Shown here piece by piece: positions 1 through 8,829 of a stretch of 64,000 nt of DNA. Origin of the DNA: Bradyrhizobium erythrophlei (GTDB lineage Bacteria; Pseudomonadota; Alphaproteobacteria; Rhizobiales; Xanthobacteraceae); NCBI RefSeq assembly GCF_900129505.1, contig NZ_LT670818.1, forward strand, positions 1,922,001-1,986,000. The letters are read 5' to 3'. Each line of letters opens with the position of its first letter. The stretch's first letter is position 1. The notes under the pieces were generated by a model. That model saw only the letters and a program-made list of their open reading frames with translations, had not been told where the DNA came from and did not search any database. A program made the position numbers and the translations under genes.

Positions 1-260
1 CCACCTCGATGCAGATGAAGATGTTCCTGACGCGCCTGGGCGAGAACAGCCGCATGATCATCACCGGCGATCCCTCCCAGGTCGACCTGCCGAACGGCCA
101 GACCTCGGGTCTTGCGGAAGCCGCCAAGCTGCTCGACGGCGTCGAGGGCATCGCGCAGGTGAAATTCACGGCCGAAGACGTGATTCGCCATGAACTGGTG
201 GCGCGGATCGTCGCCGCCTATGAAGGATTGCCGCAGCGGCCGGCAACCAAAAAGCCTTGA
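1..260 (+). CDS. phoH: PhoH family ATPase, C-terminal fragment
   Basis: The readable reading frame enters from the left edge and stops at 258-260, so only the last 85 or so codons are present. It contains [10 protein letters not shown] and [13 protein letters not shown], stretches typical of the C-terminal half of PhoH/PhoL P-loop ATPases. The next gene is ybeY and then a CorC-like gene and lnt, the conserved phoH-ybeY-corC-lnt order of proteobacteria, which supports the call. PhoH proteins are cytoplasmic RNA-associated ATPases whose exact role is poorly defined. The Walker A part lies outside the window and cannot be checked. The stop overlaps an ATG at 260, which suggests translational coupling if ybeY begins there. 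Confidence 0.85.
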   Translation, partial: TSMQMKMFLTRLGENSRMIITGDPSQVDLPNGQTSGLAEAAKLLDGVEGIAQVKFTAEDVIRHELVARIVAAYEGLPQRPATKKP

Positions 261-325
261 TGCGAAAATCCGCCGCAAGAGGCGCGCCGGAAGCGATTTC
301 GGAGCGCAAAAGAAATTCCGGAGCG

Positions 326-835
326 ATGGCGTACACTGCCCTTCCCATGACCGAGGTTCTCGTCGTCGCCGACGCCTGGCAGAACGAGCCCGACGCCGAG
401 GCCGTGATCCAGCGGGCCATCGCGGCGGCGGCCGAGATGGCCGATGCGGACACCGGCGAGGCGGAACTCGCGGTCATGCTGACCGACGATTCCGGAATCC
501 GCACGCTGAACAACAACTGGCGCGGTATCAACAAGCCGACCAACGTGCTGTCGTTTCCGGCGTTGCAGCCGAGCGGCGCTGCCGGGCCGGACGATGCCCC
601 GCGCATGCTCGGCGACATCGCGATCGCCTATGAGACGACGCGCCGCGAGGCCGATGACGAGCAGAAGCCGTTCGACCATCATCTCAGCCATTTGGCGGTC
701 CACGGTTTCCTGCATCTGATCGGTTACGATCACGAAAAGGACGACGACGCCGAGGCCATGGAAGCTCTGGAGACGGAGATTCTGGCGCAACTCGGCATTC
801 CCGATCCGTATGCGGACCGGGAGCGGATGAACTGA
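326..835 (+). CDS. ybeY: Endoribonuclease YbeY (rRNA maturation factor)
   Basis: YbeY is a zinc-dependent single-strand endoribonuclease needed for 16S rRNA 3' maturation and ribosome quality control. The zinc site HGFLHLIGYDH is complete and matches the family H-x3-H-x5-H pattern, followed by a short C-terminal helix. The frame is open from ATG 260, but the family is usually 150-170 residues and the conserved part begins near EVLVVADAW, so ATG 326 (169 aa) or ATG 347 (162 aa) are more likely starts. No start has a clear Shine-Dalgarno at good spacing. The gene lies between phoH and a CorC-like gene with almost no gap, so it is probably co-transcribed. Confidence 0.92.
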   Translation: MAYTALPMTEVLVVADAWQNEPDAEAVIQRAIAAAAEMADADTGEAELAVMLTDDSGIRTLNNNWRGINKPTNVLSFPALQPSGAAGPDDAPRMLGDIAIAYETTRREADDEQKPFDHHLSHLAVHGFLHLIGYDHEKDDDAEAMEALETEILAQLGIPDPYADRERMN

Positions 836-836
836 T

Positions 837-1961
837 ATGCCGGACTCCGACCCGACCCACGACAATCCGCGCAACACCCGCAACCTGCCGGCGGTGGTGC
901 CGCAGGGCGAGGTCTTGCGTCCGGCCACCGACAACTGGCTGACGCGCGCGATCCGCACGCTGTTCGGCTGGAAGCCCGGATCGGTCCGCGACGACCTGCA
1001 GGTGGTGCTCGATGCCTCGACGCCGGACGACGTCGGCTTTTCCGCCATCGAGCGCACCATGCTGCGCAATATTCTCGGCCTGCATGAACGCCGTATCGCC
1101 GACGTGATGATTCATCGCGCCGACATCATCGCGGTCAAGCGCGACATTCCACTGGGCGAATTGATGAGCCTGTTCGAGAGCGCCGCGCATTCGCGCCTCG
1201 TCGTCTACAACGAAACCCTCGACGACCCCGAAGGCATCGTCCACATCCGCGATCTCCTGGCGTTCATGACCGCGAGGGCGCACGTATCCGAGACGGGAAA
1301 AGGCAAGACCAAGCGCAAGAAGCCGTTCCCCGCCGGACTCGATCTGCGCGCGGTCGATCTGGCGTTGCCGCTGTCGGAATCCAACATCATCCGCAAGCTG
1401 CTTTACGTGCCGCCGTCGATGCGGGCGATCGATCTATTGGCGCAGATGCAGGCCTCGCGCATCCATCTGGCGCTGGTGGTCGACGAATATGGCGGCACCG
1501 ACGGGCTGGTGTCGATCGAGGACATCGTCGAGCAGATCGTCGGCGAGATCGACGACGAGCATGACAGCGACGAGCCACCGGCGATCGTGCGGCAGGCCGA
1601 CAATTCCTTCATCGCCGACGCGCGCGCCAGCCTGGACGACGTCCGCTCCGTGATCGGCGAGGATTTCGTCACCGGCGAAGCCGGTGAAGAGGTCGAGACG
1701 CTCGGCGGCTATCTGGTGACCCATGTCGGCCGCCTGCCGGTGCGCGGCGAAGTCATTTCAGGCCCCGGCAACTACGAGATCGAAGTGCTCGACGCCGATC
1801 CGAGGCGCGTCAAGCGGCTGCGTATCGCCACGCGCAAGGAACGCCCCGCCGCGCGGTCGCAGCGCGAGGGCCGTCGCCGCGAGGCCACACCCGAGCAAGG
1901 TCCGGCACAGGCCAATGACAATGCGAGCCCGACGCCCGGCGATGGAGCCGGTTCGCAGTGA
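837..1961 (+). CDS. CorC/HlyC-type CBS-domain transporter-associated protein
   Basis: The 374-residue protein has the HlyC/CorC layout: a disordered N-terminus, a conserved segment before the CBS pair (IERTMLRNILGLHERRIADV), two CBS domains at about 95-240 (ending in LVVDEYGGTDGLVSIEDIVE) and a C-terminal CorC_HlyC domain (LGGYLVTHVGRLPVRGEVI). There is no DUF21 membrane domain, so it is the soluble CorC type, linked to magnesium/cobalt homeostasis in enterics; a hemolysin role should not be assumed. A basic low-complexity tail follows position 330. It starts two bases after the ybeY stop, and its own stop overlaps the GTG start of lnt. Confidence 0.88.
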   Translation: MPDSDPTHDNPRNTRNLPAVVPQGEVLRPATDNWLTRAIRTLFGWKPGSVRDDLQVVLDASTPDDVGFSAIERTMLRNILGLHERRIADVMIHRADIIAVKRDIPLGELMSLFESAAHSRLVVYNETLDDPEGIVHIRDLLAFMTARAHVSETGKGKTKRKKPFPAGLDLRAVDLALPLSESNIIRKLLYVPPSMRAIDLLAQMQASRIHLALVVDEYGGTDGLVSIEDIVEQIVGEIDDEHDSDEPPAIVRQADNSFIADARASLDDVRSVIGEDFVTGEAGEEVETLGGYLVTHVGRLPVRGEVISGPGNYEIEVLDADPRRVKRLRIATRKERPAARSQREGRRREATPEQGPAQANDNASPTPGDGAGSQ

Positions 1962-3574
1962 TCGCTCTGGATAAACTCCGCACGCTCGGTCTTGCGATCA
2001 TCCTGGCCTGGGGCTGGAAGCGCGCCGCCATCGCGTTCGCCGCGGGTGCGCTGTCGGCGCTCGCGATGGCGCCGTTCAATGCCTGGCCGGTGCTGTTTCT
2101 GACCTTTCCGGTCATGGTCTGGCTGATCGACGGTGCTGGCGCCGGGCGGCTGCGCGGCGTGCCGGCGGCCGCGATGGCCGGCTGGTGGTTCGGTCTCGGC
2201 TATTTCGTGCCGGGACTGTACTGGCTCGGCTACGCGTTCCTGGTCGACGCGTCGACCTTCGCCTGGCTGATGCCATTCGCCGTGCTGGGCCTGCCGGCCT
2301 ATCTCGCGCTGTTCACCGCCGCGGGCTTTGCGCTGGCGCGCCTGATCTGGACCAAGGGCGCTTCGCGCGTGATCGCGCTCGCACTGAGCCTCACCATCAG
2401 CGAATGGCTGCGCGGTCATGTGCTCACGGGCTTTCCATGGAACGCATTCGGCTACGCGCTCTCGGAACCGCTGGCGCTGGCGCAGACGGCGTCGCTGATC
2501 GGGCTGTGGGGCCTGACGTTTCTGAGCGTCGCGATCTTCGCCAGTCCTGCCGTATTGATCGATGGCAGTTCGCGCGGACGCAAGCCATGGATCGCGCCGG
2601 TGGCGGCGCTGGCGCTGCTCCTCGCCATGGGCATTTTCGGCGGCGTCCGCCTGAGCCTGCATCCGACGGCCGACGTTGCCAAGGTGAGGCTGCGGATCAT
2701 GCAGCCCAACCTGCAGCAGGACGTCAAATTCAATTACGCCGCCAAGGCGGAAGTGATGCAGAAATATTTGACGCTTTCGGATCGCGCCTCCGGCCCGCAA
2801 TCCACCGGCGTGCGCGACGCCAGCATCCTGATCTGGCCGGAATCGGCGTTTCCCTTTTTCCTGACGCGCGAAGCCGACGCGATGGCGCAGATCGCCGATC
2901 TGCTGCCCAAGGGCACCGTCCTGATCACTGGCTCGGTGCGCGCGCCGGATCTGCCGCCGGGGACGCGGATCACCCGCGCCTATAATTCAATCTATGTTAT
3001 CGACCATGACGGCAGCGTGTTGTCGGTCTACGACAAACTGCATCTGGTGCCGTTCGGCGAATATCTGCCGTTTCAGGACTGGATGGAAAAGATCGGCCTG
3101 GAACAGCTCACCAGGGTTCAGGGCGGATTTATTCCAGGCCTGCGCCGCCGCCCGATGGACATACCGAACGCCCCGCGCGCGCTACCATTGATCTGCTACG
3201 AGGCGATTTTTCCCTCTGACGTTGCGACGCGCGACGACCGTCCAGGATGGATCGTCAACCTGACCAATGACGGCTGGTTTGGAATTTCGACCGGTCCCTA
3301 CCAGCATCTGCAGCAGGCGCGGCTGCGCGCGATCGAGCAGGGACTGCCGGTGGTTCGTGCAGCAAATACAGGCATTTCCGCCGTCATCGATCCCGTGGGA
3401 CGCATTGTTGCGCGGCTCGACCTCGGCGTCGAAGGGGTCCTGGATGCCAGCCTGCCCTCCCCGATCGCGCCGACCATTTACGCACGCAACGGCGACATTC
3501 CCGCCGCAATCATGCTTGCCGCCGCCTTCCTTTTCGTCATCCGGCGGCGCGCTGCGAAGCGGCGAATTTCGTGA
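1958..3574 (+). CDS. lnt: Apolipoprotein N-acyltransferase
   Basis: Lnt transfers the third acyl chain to the N-terminal cysteine of lipoproteins at the inner membrane. The 538-residue protein has several N-terminal hydrophobic segments (roughly residues 1-225) and a periplasmic nitrilase domain. The catalytic triad is visible: Glu in LIWPESAFPFF, Lys in YDKLHLVPFGEYLP and Cys in LICYEAIFP. A final hydrophobic segment, AAIMLAAAFLFV, precedes a basic tail. The GTG start at 1958 overlaps the TGA of the CorC-like gene (GTGA), so the two are translationally coupled. Length and topology are normal for the family. Confidence 0.95.
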   Translation: MIALDKLRTLGLAIILAWGWKRAAIAFAAGALSALAMAPFNAWPVLFLTFPVMVWLIDGAGAGRLRGVPAAAMAGWWFGLGYFVPGLYWLGYAFLVDASTFAWLMPFAVLGLPAYLALFTAAGFALARLIWTKGASRVIALALSLTISEWLRGHVLTGFPWNAFGYALSEPLALAQTASLIGLWGLTFLSVAIFASPAVLIDGSSRGRKPWIAPVAALALLLAMGIFGGVRLSLHPTADVAKVRLRIMQPNLQQDVKFNYAAKAEVMQKYLTLSDRASGPQSTGVRDASILIWPESAFPFFLTREADAMAQIADLLPKGTVLITGSVRAPDLPPGTRITRAYNSIYVIDHDGSVLSVYDKLHLVPFGEYLPFQDWMEKIGLEQLTRVQGGFIPGLRRRPMDIPNAPRALPLICYEAIFPSDVATRDDRPGWIVNLTNDGWFGISTGPYQHLQQARLRAIEQGLPVVRAANTGISAVIDPVGRIVARLDLGVEGVLDASLPSPIAPTIYARNGDIPAAIMLAAAFLFVIRRRAAKRRIS

Positions 3575-3747
3575 CGCCCTTATTTTCATCCCTAGTTTCG
3601 GTTAACCGGCGGAAATATCGGCGGCCCAAAATCCGGAGTTGACAGACCGACCATGCAATTCGCATTCTGCGGAACAGTCGAAAATATATCCAGTCAGTTC
3701 GTTGCTCAAATTGTCTAAATTTCTTCCCGACGCTTTCCGAGCAAGAT

Positions 3748-3777
3748 TTGACGGTGCTGGCGCCTGACGCGTAATTC
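3748..3777 (+). promoter_or_regulatory. Possible promoter for the PraR-like gene
   Basis: A TTGACG at 3748-3753 is followed after 18 bases by TAATTC at 3772-3777, about 40 bases before the ATG at 3819. The -35 is good and the -10 is weak. This is the best sigma70-like pair I found in the 244-base gap after lnt, but it is only a pattern match. Confidence 0.3.
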
Positions 3778-3818
3778 GCTTTGCCTCGCTTTCAGGCGCA
3801 TCCCATGGAGTGTTGGAA

Positions 3819-4235
3819 ATGTCGACCAAAGCGCCGAACCCTGTTGACAAATATGTCGGCAGTCGCGTGCGCATGCGGCGCATCATGCTCGGGATGAGCC
3901 AGGAGAAACTCGGCGAAGCGTTGGGCCTCACCTTCCAGCAGGTGCAGAAATACGAAAAGGGCACCAACCGGGTCGGCGCAAGCCGCATCCAGCAGATCTC
4001 GGAAATACTCCAGGTCCCGGTTTCGTTCCTGTTCGAGGGCGGCCCCAGCGGCATCGCCAGCCCCGAGGGCTACAGCGAAGGCGCTTCGCCGTCTTATGTT
4101 TCCGATTTCCTGGCGACCTCCGAGGGCCTGGCGCTGACCCGGGCGTTCACGCGTATCACCGACACCAAGCTCCGGCGCAGCATCGTCGAACTGGTCGAAC
4201 AGATCGCCTCGCGCGAAGCGCCCGACAAGCGCTAA
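3819..4235 (+). CDS. praR: PraR/PhrR-type XRE family regulator
   Basis: This 138-residue cytoplasmic protein has an XRE helix-turn-helix at about residues 12-70 (RMRRIMLGMSQEKLGEALG, then FQQVQKYEKGTNRVGASRL) and a C-terminal part (FLATSEGLALTRAFTRI) seen in rhizobial PraR/PhrR proteins. Those repressors act on quorum sensing, surface attachment and stress genes in Rhizobium and Azorhizobium; the same role here is inference. ATG 3819 is chosen because a GGAG at 3807-3810 sits eight bases upstream. An in-frame GTG at 3810 is less likely. In several rhizobia a praR-like gene lies between lnt and metK-trmB; here metK is absent from that position. Confidence 0.75.
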   Translation: MSTKAPNPVDKYVGSRVRMRRIMLGMSQEKLGEALGLTFQQVQKYEKGTNRVGASRIQQISEILQVPVSFLFEGGPSGIASPEGYSEGASPSYVSDFLATSEGLALTRAFTRITDTKLRRSIVELVEQIASREAPDKR

Positions 4236-4317
4236 GCTTGATCGATTAGGTTTGAGCGACTTCGCAATCTGTCATATGTCGTCAAGCGCGCCTTAGCGCA
4301 AATCCGGGCCATTCAGA

Positions 4318-4352
4318 TTCCGGGTTCGCGCCAAAAATGGCGCATCCCGGAA
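4318..4352. repeat. Palindromic intergenic repeat (short copy)
   Basis: Nested inverted arms TTCCGGG (4318-4324) with CCCGGAA (4346-4352) and GCGCCA (4328-4333) with TGGCGC (4338-4343) form a strong hairpin just upstream of the M20 peptidase gene. Parts of the sequence (ATTCCGGGT, GCGCC, CATCCCGGAA) recur in the longer element at 49379-49461, so this looks like a truncated copy of that dispersed family. Confidence 0.6.
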
Positions 4353-4373
4353 CGACAAGCGCGAGCCATCCAC

Positions 4374-5519
4374 ATGCTGACGACCGCCAATCCCTTCGAT
4401 TCCAATCCGTTCGATTCCCTGGCCATCCTCGACGGCATCCGCCGCTGGGTTGAGATCGAGACGCCGACCGAAGCGCCCGCGCAGGTCAACAGGCTGGCCG
4501 ACCTGGTCGCGGACGGCTATCGCGACCTCCCCGCCACCATCGAGCGCGTCGCCGGACACTCCGGCTGCGGCGATCATCTGGTGGCCCGTTCGACTTGGGG
4601 ACAGGATGCGCCGGGCATCCTGATTCTGAGTCATCTCGATACGGTTCATCCCATGGGCTTCATCGAGCGTCTGCCGTTCAAGATCGAGGGTGACAGCGCC
4701 TTCGGGCCCGGTATCTACGACATGAAGGGCGGCGCCTATCTGGCCTATCACGCGTTCCGGCAGCTCTGCGCGAGTGATGCGCGTTCGCCGCTCGGGGTGA
4801 CCCAGCTCTACGTCTCCGACGAGGAGATCGGCAGCCCAACCTCGCGCGCGCTGATCGAAGCCGAGGGGCGCCGGGCAAAATATGTGCTGGTGACCGAGCC
4901 CGCCCGCGACGGCGGAAAAATCGTCACCGGGCGCAAGGGCGTCGCGCGCTTCGAGGTTTATGTCAAAGGCGTCCCGGCGCATGCCGGCACGCGGCCCGGG
5001 GACGGCCGCAGCGCGATCCGCGAACTCGGCAACATCATCCAGACGCTGGAGGCCATGAACGATCCGGAGCGCGGCGTCACCGTCAATGTCGGCGTGGTCA
5101 GGGGCGGCACCAAGCCCAACGTCATTGCCGAGGAGGCCTATGCCGAGGTCGACATGCGCGTGCCCACCATCGCGGACGCCGACGAACTCGTTCCCAGGAT
5201 TCTCAATCTGAAATCGCGCAGCGAAGGTGTTACCGTGAAAGTCGTCGGCGAATTGAACCGTCCGCCCTACGAGAAGGGCAATGCCGGCGCCGCACTTTAC
5301 GAATACGCCAAGACGCTGGCCGCGGAAATCGGCTTCGATCTGGTGGATACGTCGACCGGCGGCGGCTCCGACGGTAATTTCACCGCGCCACATACCGCAA
5401 CCCTCGACGGGCTCGGCGTCGACGGCAAGGGCGCGCATACCCATTACGAGCAGATGTACATTTCGTCGATCGAGCCGAGGGCGCGGCTGCTGCATCGGCT
5501 GTATCAGACGCTGCGATGA
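4374..5519 (+). CDS. M20 family glutamate carboxypeptidase-like metallopeptidase
   Basis: The 381-residue protein is an M20A zinc peptidase close in type to carboxypeptidase G2/ArgE/DapE enzymes. Metal and catalytic residues are visible: HLDTVHP (zinc His plus catalytic Asp), GIYDMKGG (bridging Asp), SDEEIGS (catalytic Glu followed by zinc Glu) and a C-terminal zinc His in the HTHYEQM region. The dimerisation lid lies between about residues 180 and 290 and includes the conserved HAGTRPGDGRSAI stretch. No signal peptide is obvious, so it should be cytoplasmic. The substrate is unknown; folate or peptide glutamate removal are candidates. Its stop overlaps the trmB start (ATGA). Confidence 0.85.
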   Translation: MLTTANPFDSNPFDSLAILDGIRRWVEIETPTEAPAQVNRLADLVADGYRDLPATIERVAGHSGCGDHLVARSTWGQDAPGILILSHLDTVHPMGFIERLPFKIEGDSAFGPGIYDMKGGAYLAYHAFRQLCASDARSPLGVTQLYVSDEEIGSPTSRALIEAEGRRAKYVLVTEPARDGGKIVTGRKGVARFEVYVKGVPAHAGTRPGDGRSAIRELGNIIQTLEAMNDPERGVTVNVGVVRGGTKPNVIAEEAYAEVDMRVPTIADADELVPRILNLKSRSEGVTVKVVGELNRPPYEKGNAGAALYEYAKTLAAEIGFDLVDTSTGGGSDGNFTAPHTATLDGLGVDGKGAHTHYEQMYISSIEPRARLLHRLYQTLR

Positions 5520-6259
5520 GCGTCGCCGACAAGGATCCGGCGGAGCGCGATGTATCGTCCGACGATGGCGCGCTTCATCCGCAGGGCTCGTTCTTCGGCC
5601 GCCGCAAGGGCCACAAGCTCCGCGCGCACCAGGCCGAGCTGATCGAACATCTGCTGCCGCGCCTTGCGCTCGATATCAGCGGAAAAAGCCCGCCCGATCT
5701 TGCGTTCCTGTTCGATCCGCCGGCCGACGGCGTCAGGCTCGAAATCGGATTCGGGGGCGGTGAACATCTGATCGCGGAAGCGCGCGCCTTTCCCGCTGCC
5801 GGCTTCATCGGCTGCGAACCCTATGTCAACGGCATGGCGAAGATTCTGACCCAGATCGAGGCCAACAAGACAGCCAACATCCGCCTGTTCGCCGGCGACG
5901 CCGCCGAGTTGTTGGCATGGGCGCCGCCGCGCGCGCTGAACCGGATCGACCTGATCCATCCGGACCCCTGGCCGAAGCGGCGGCACTGGAAACGGCGCTT
6001 CGTGCAGGACACGACGGTGGCCGCCATGGCGCGCGCGCTGAAGCCGGGCGGCGAGTTTCGTTTCGTCAGCGATATCGACGATTACTGCGCCTGGACCTTG
6101 GCGCATCTAGCCCGCTCGCCCGACTTTGCCTGGACCGCCGAACGGGCCGCCGACTGGCGCGAGCCTTGGGCCGACTACACGATGACGCGCTACGGCGCCA
6201 AGGCCGAGCGCGAAGGGCGCAAGGCGGCGTATCTGAGATTTCGCAGGACCTCGTCCTGA
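5516..6259 (+). CDS. trmB: tRNA (guanine-N7-)-methyltransferase
   Basis: TrmB uses S-adenosylmethionine to make m7G46 in the variable loop of tRNAs. The SAM-binding motif LEIGFGGGEHL is at about residues 76-86, and the family signature appears as HPDPWPKRRHWKRR, followed by the C-terminal TRYGAKAEREGR region. Length (247 aa) is normal for rhizobial homologues, which have a longer N-terminus than enterics. The ATG at 5516 overlaps the preceding TGA by four bases, indicating coupling to the peptidase gene. In many rhizobia trmB precedes rimP; here two minus-strand genes intervene. Confidence 0.93.
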   Translation: MSVADKDPAERDVSSDDGALHPQGSFFGRRKGHKLRAHQAELIEHLLPRLALDISGKSPPDLAFLFDPPADGVRLEIGFGGGEHLIAEARAFPAAGFIGCEPYVNGMAKILTQIEANKTANIRLFAGDAAELLAWAPPRALNRIDLIHPDPWPKRRHWKRRFVQDTTVAAMARALKPGGEFRFVSDIDDYCAWTLAHLARSPDFAWTAERAADWREPWADYTMTRYGAKAEREGRKAAYLRFRRTSS

Positions 6260-6339
6260 GGAGCGTCGACGGAGTTTATCATCGGGCCGCGCTTTGCGCG
6301 GACCCGTTGGCCGCGTCTCGAAGCATGAGCGATCACGGG

Positions 6340-6383
6340 CCTCATGGTTCGAGACGGCGCAAGGGCGCCTTCTCACCATGAGG
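6340..6383. repeat. REP-like palindrome between trmB and the PhyH gene
   Basis: Outer arms CCTCATGGT (6340-6348) and ACCATGAGG (6375-6383) are perfectly complementary, and the inner arms GAGACGGCGC and GCGCCTTCTC pair with one mismatch, giving an almost perfect 44-base hairpin. It lies between two convergent genes, so it may also act as a transcription barrier. I recognise the motif as a common Bradyrhizobium-type dispersed palindrome from memory, not from a search. Confidence 0.65.
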
Positions 6384-6424
6384 AGGTTGCACTTGACGTT
6401 ACTTCAGAAGAAGACGAACCGTCG

Positions 6425-7273
6425 CTACTGCTTCGCCGCCTCGCCCATCCGCGCCTTGCTGGCGTCGGTGGCTTCCCACACCATGCGCTTGCCGCGCTCG
6501 CGGCCCAACAGCTCGATCGGATCGCGATTGTCGATGTGGCCGAACTGTCCCTTGTAGACGCTGTAGCCGCATAATTCCTGCAGGCGGCGCGGAAACCGCG
6601 TCGCGGTCTCCCGGGGGATGCCGAGCTGCAGGTTTTCCTGCTGCCGCATCCAGCCCCAGCAATAAGCGCAGGAAAATGCAAAGCGCCTGGCGTCTGAGGT
6701 GTTGGCGCCGCCGCCATGCCAGAGCGCGCCGTCGAACAGCATCACGCTGCCCGCCGGCATCGTCGCGGTGACGGCAGCGTAATCCCTGCCGTATTCGGGC
6801 GAGGAATCGTATTTATGGCTTGCCGGGATGATCCTTGTCGCCCCGTTGTCATCCCTGAAGTCCGACAGCGCCCAGATCGCATTCAGCGTGATCGGGATGT
6901 GCGGACGCGGCAGCGGAATCAGTTGCGTGTCCTCGTGGATCGGTTGCGCCTCCTGGCCCGGGCCGAGCACCAGCGAGCAGAACGACGACAACAGGCACTC
7001 CTTGTCGAGCACGCGCTCCACGATCGGCAGCACATTCCAGTGCAGCGGCACTTCCCAGAAAATCTCGTCATAGGTCAGAAGATTGTTGATGCGGACGGTC
7101 TTGAAACCCTCGAACGACGTCTTGGCGTAGCCGAGGCCGTGCTCGCGCTCGGTCCGCTCCAGCGCCTGCTTCAATCCTTCGACGAGGGCGGGATCGGCGG
7201 CGCGCTCGATCACCGTGTATCCGTCGTCACGGATCTTGTCGGCATGCAGTTGAATGTCGGCGTCCGTCAGCAT
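6425..7273 (-). CDS. Phytanoyl-CoA dioxygenase (PhyH) family protein
   Basis: A 282-residue Fe(II)/2-oxoglutarate-dependent oxygenase of the PhyH fold. The iron ligands are visible as His and Asp of PIHEDTQLIP and a distal His in LFDGALWHGGG; the 2-oxoglutarate-binding Arg is probably in SDARRFAF. A good ribosome site (GGGGAG) precedes the ATG on the minus strand. PhyH proteins hydroxylate very varied substrates, so no pathway can be assigned. It is convergent with trmB and lies 110 bases downstream of the DUF2336 gene on the same strand. Confidence 0.85.
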   Translation of the reverse strand: MLTDADIQLHADKIRDDGYTVIERAADPALVEGLKQALERTEREHGLGYAKTSFEGFKTVRINNLLTYDEIFWEVPLHWNVLPIVERVLDKECLLSSFCSLVLGPGQEAQPIHEDTQLIPLPRPHIPITLNAIWALSDFRDDNGATRIIPASHKYDSSPEYGRDYAAVTATMPAGSVMLFDGALWHGGGANTSDARRFAFSCAYCWGWMRQQENLQLGIPRETATRFPRRLQELCGYSVYKGQFGHIDNRDPIELLGRERGKRMVWEATDASKARMGEAAKQ

Positions 7274-7383
7274 TTCGATCTCCCCGATGGCGCTGTATCC
7301 GCGCCTTTGAGATCAGCTTAGCCGTCTCCCGCGGTATTTGTGAAGGGATCGGTGCCCATCGGCATTGCGACAGGCGAAACAAC

Positions 7384-8466
7384 TCACGCCGATTGCTTGG
7401 TCTGCCAGAAGCCGACCACCCGCTCCGCGGTCGAGGGCATCAGGCGGGCGAAATTCACCCGCGCGCTTTCGATGTCGGCCGGCGACGCCACCCGGCTGGG
7501 CCCCAACCGGAGCAGGATCAGGGCGCGCACCGTTGCCCATTCAAGGTCGATACTCTTGCCGACAATCAGGATCGGATCGTAGCGGTCTCCGGCGATCAGG
7601 TGGTCGAGCGTTGCGATCTTGACCCCCGACATCGCCGATAGCGCCGCCACCGCTTCCTCGTATTTGTAGGCTTTGGCAAAGCCGAACAGGGCTGCTTCAT
7701 TCAACCCGCCGGCGCGATGCAGCGCCAGAATCGCGCGCTGCGCCGGCGCAAAGTCGCGGCGGCTCTCGACCACCTCGACGACGCCGGAGATCTCGCTTAT
7801 CGCCCGGGTGATCGCGGCCTGCCTGCCGGGCTTGACCACCTCGAGCAGGCGACGCCGGACGATGTCGGCCGATCCTTCCAGGAGATCCCTTAGCCGCTGG
7901 TCCGAGAGATCGTCGCGCTGGCCCACGGTGAGCGTCAGGACGCCGTCACGGCTCGCGCGCTTGATCAGTGCGGAATATCCGGTTGGCGAAAATTGCGCGC
8001 CCGCATTGCCGGCGGCGCGCCTGACCACATCGCGGTCGCCGCGGCGAACGATGATTTCGGTGAGATCGGGAGAAAGCGTTGCCCGTTCCGACATCGCCAA
8101 TAGATGGCCCTGGCCCTGGAGGCGCGCGATTTCGACCAGGGCGGCCTCATCGAGCAGCGGCGACCGGCGCAGCAGCGGGCCCGCGATCAGGATTTCGTCC
8201 TCGCGCGCGAGCTGGCCGACCAGCGCGCGTGGCGCATTGCGGAGCACCGACAGCCGTTCGGCCAGGTCGGCGCGCGCGGCGGTTTCGGTGTGCGGGACGA
8301 GATCGATCAGAATTTCGTCGAACAGATCGACATGGTCGGGCCGCAGGTTCGCAGCCCCCTGCAGAAACAGCTCGGCGATCCCGCGTGCGGCCTCGGCAAG
8401 GCGCCCGGGATCGCCCTGCTTGAGTATCTCTTCGAGCCCGGGAATCAGCGAGGTAGCAACCGTCAT
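7384..8466 (-). CDS. DUF2336 domain-containing protein
   Basis: A 360-residue, largely helical, leucine/alanine/arginine-rich protein matching the DUF2336 type found in alphaproteobacteria. Recognisable parts are an N-terminal region with FDEILIDLVPHTE, a central repeat-like helical region (LARLQGQG, GYSALIKRASRDG) and a C-terminal part with KIATLDHLIAGDRYDPILIVGKSI. There are no membrane segments or signal peptide. The function is not known; some family members sit near motility or signalling genes. ATG 8466 is used rather than the in-frame GTG at 8472. Confidence 0.8.
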   Translation of the reverse strand: MTVATSLIPGLEEILKQGDPGRLAEAARGIAELFLQGAANLRPDHVDLFDEILIDLVPHTETAARADLAERLSVLRNAPRALVGQLAREDEILIAGPLLRRSPLLDEAALVEIARLQGQGHLLAMSERATLSPDLTEIIVRRGDRDVVRRAAGNAGAQFSPTGYSALIKRASRDGVLTLTVGQRDDLSDQRLRDLLEGSADIVRRRLLEVVKPGRQAAITRAISEISGVVEVVESRRDFAPAQRAILALHRAGGLNEAALFGFAKAYKYEEAVAALSAMSGVKIATLDHLIAGDRYDPILIVGKSIDLEWATVRALILLRLGPSRVASPADIESARVNFARLMPSTAERVVGFWQTKQSA

Positions 8467-8594
8467 GAACACTACTCAAACCCGCCGGAACGACGGGCTT
8501 TGAGCGACAATCTAGGTCGGCCTGGTGAACGAAGGGTTAGGTTTGAAAGCGGACGAAATGGCCCGTAAAATCCCTGCTTCGAGGCCTCGCGGGC

Positions 8595-8623
8595 CTTGTC
8601 GGATCGGGGAAAAACCGCTATAT
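8595..8623 (+). promoter_or_regulatory. Strong sigma70-type promoter of the rimP-nusA-infB operon
   Basis: CTTGTC (8595-8600) and CTATAT (8618-8623) are separated by exactly 17 bases, close to the alphaproteobacterial housekeeping consensus CTTGAC-N17-CTATAT. Transcription should start near 8630, about 200 bases before rimP. The 363-base gap 8467-8829 otherwise holds no gene. Confidence 0.7.
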
Positions 8624-8659
8624 CAGCCGCATCTTATCGTTCTCATACGATCGCGTATT

Positions 8660-8691
8660 GAGAGTGGGCCCCCCGGGACCCGCTCTTTTTT
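8660..8691 (+). terminator. Leader terminator/attenuator upstream of rimP
   Basis: A nine-pair stem (8660-8668 with 8679-8687, including two G-T wobbles), a ten-base loop and a run of six T's have the form of an intrinsic terminator. It lies only about 60 bases after the predicted transcription start and 140 bases before rimP, so it would stop most transcripts early unless read through. A small hairpin ATCGT/ACGAT (8637-8651) lies just upstream. Confidence 0.65.
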
Positions 8692-8829
8692 ATTACCTGA
8701 ACGAGCCCGGGAATGCGACCGCTGTGCCCGGCTCGGGCAGCCCGGTCGGACCGTGTTCAAGGCCCGGCCCAACCCGATGCAAGCTAGACCGCCCCAAAGA
8801 CCGCCTAAAGGCAAGTTTTGACACTGGAT

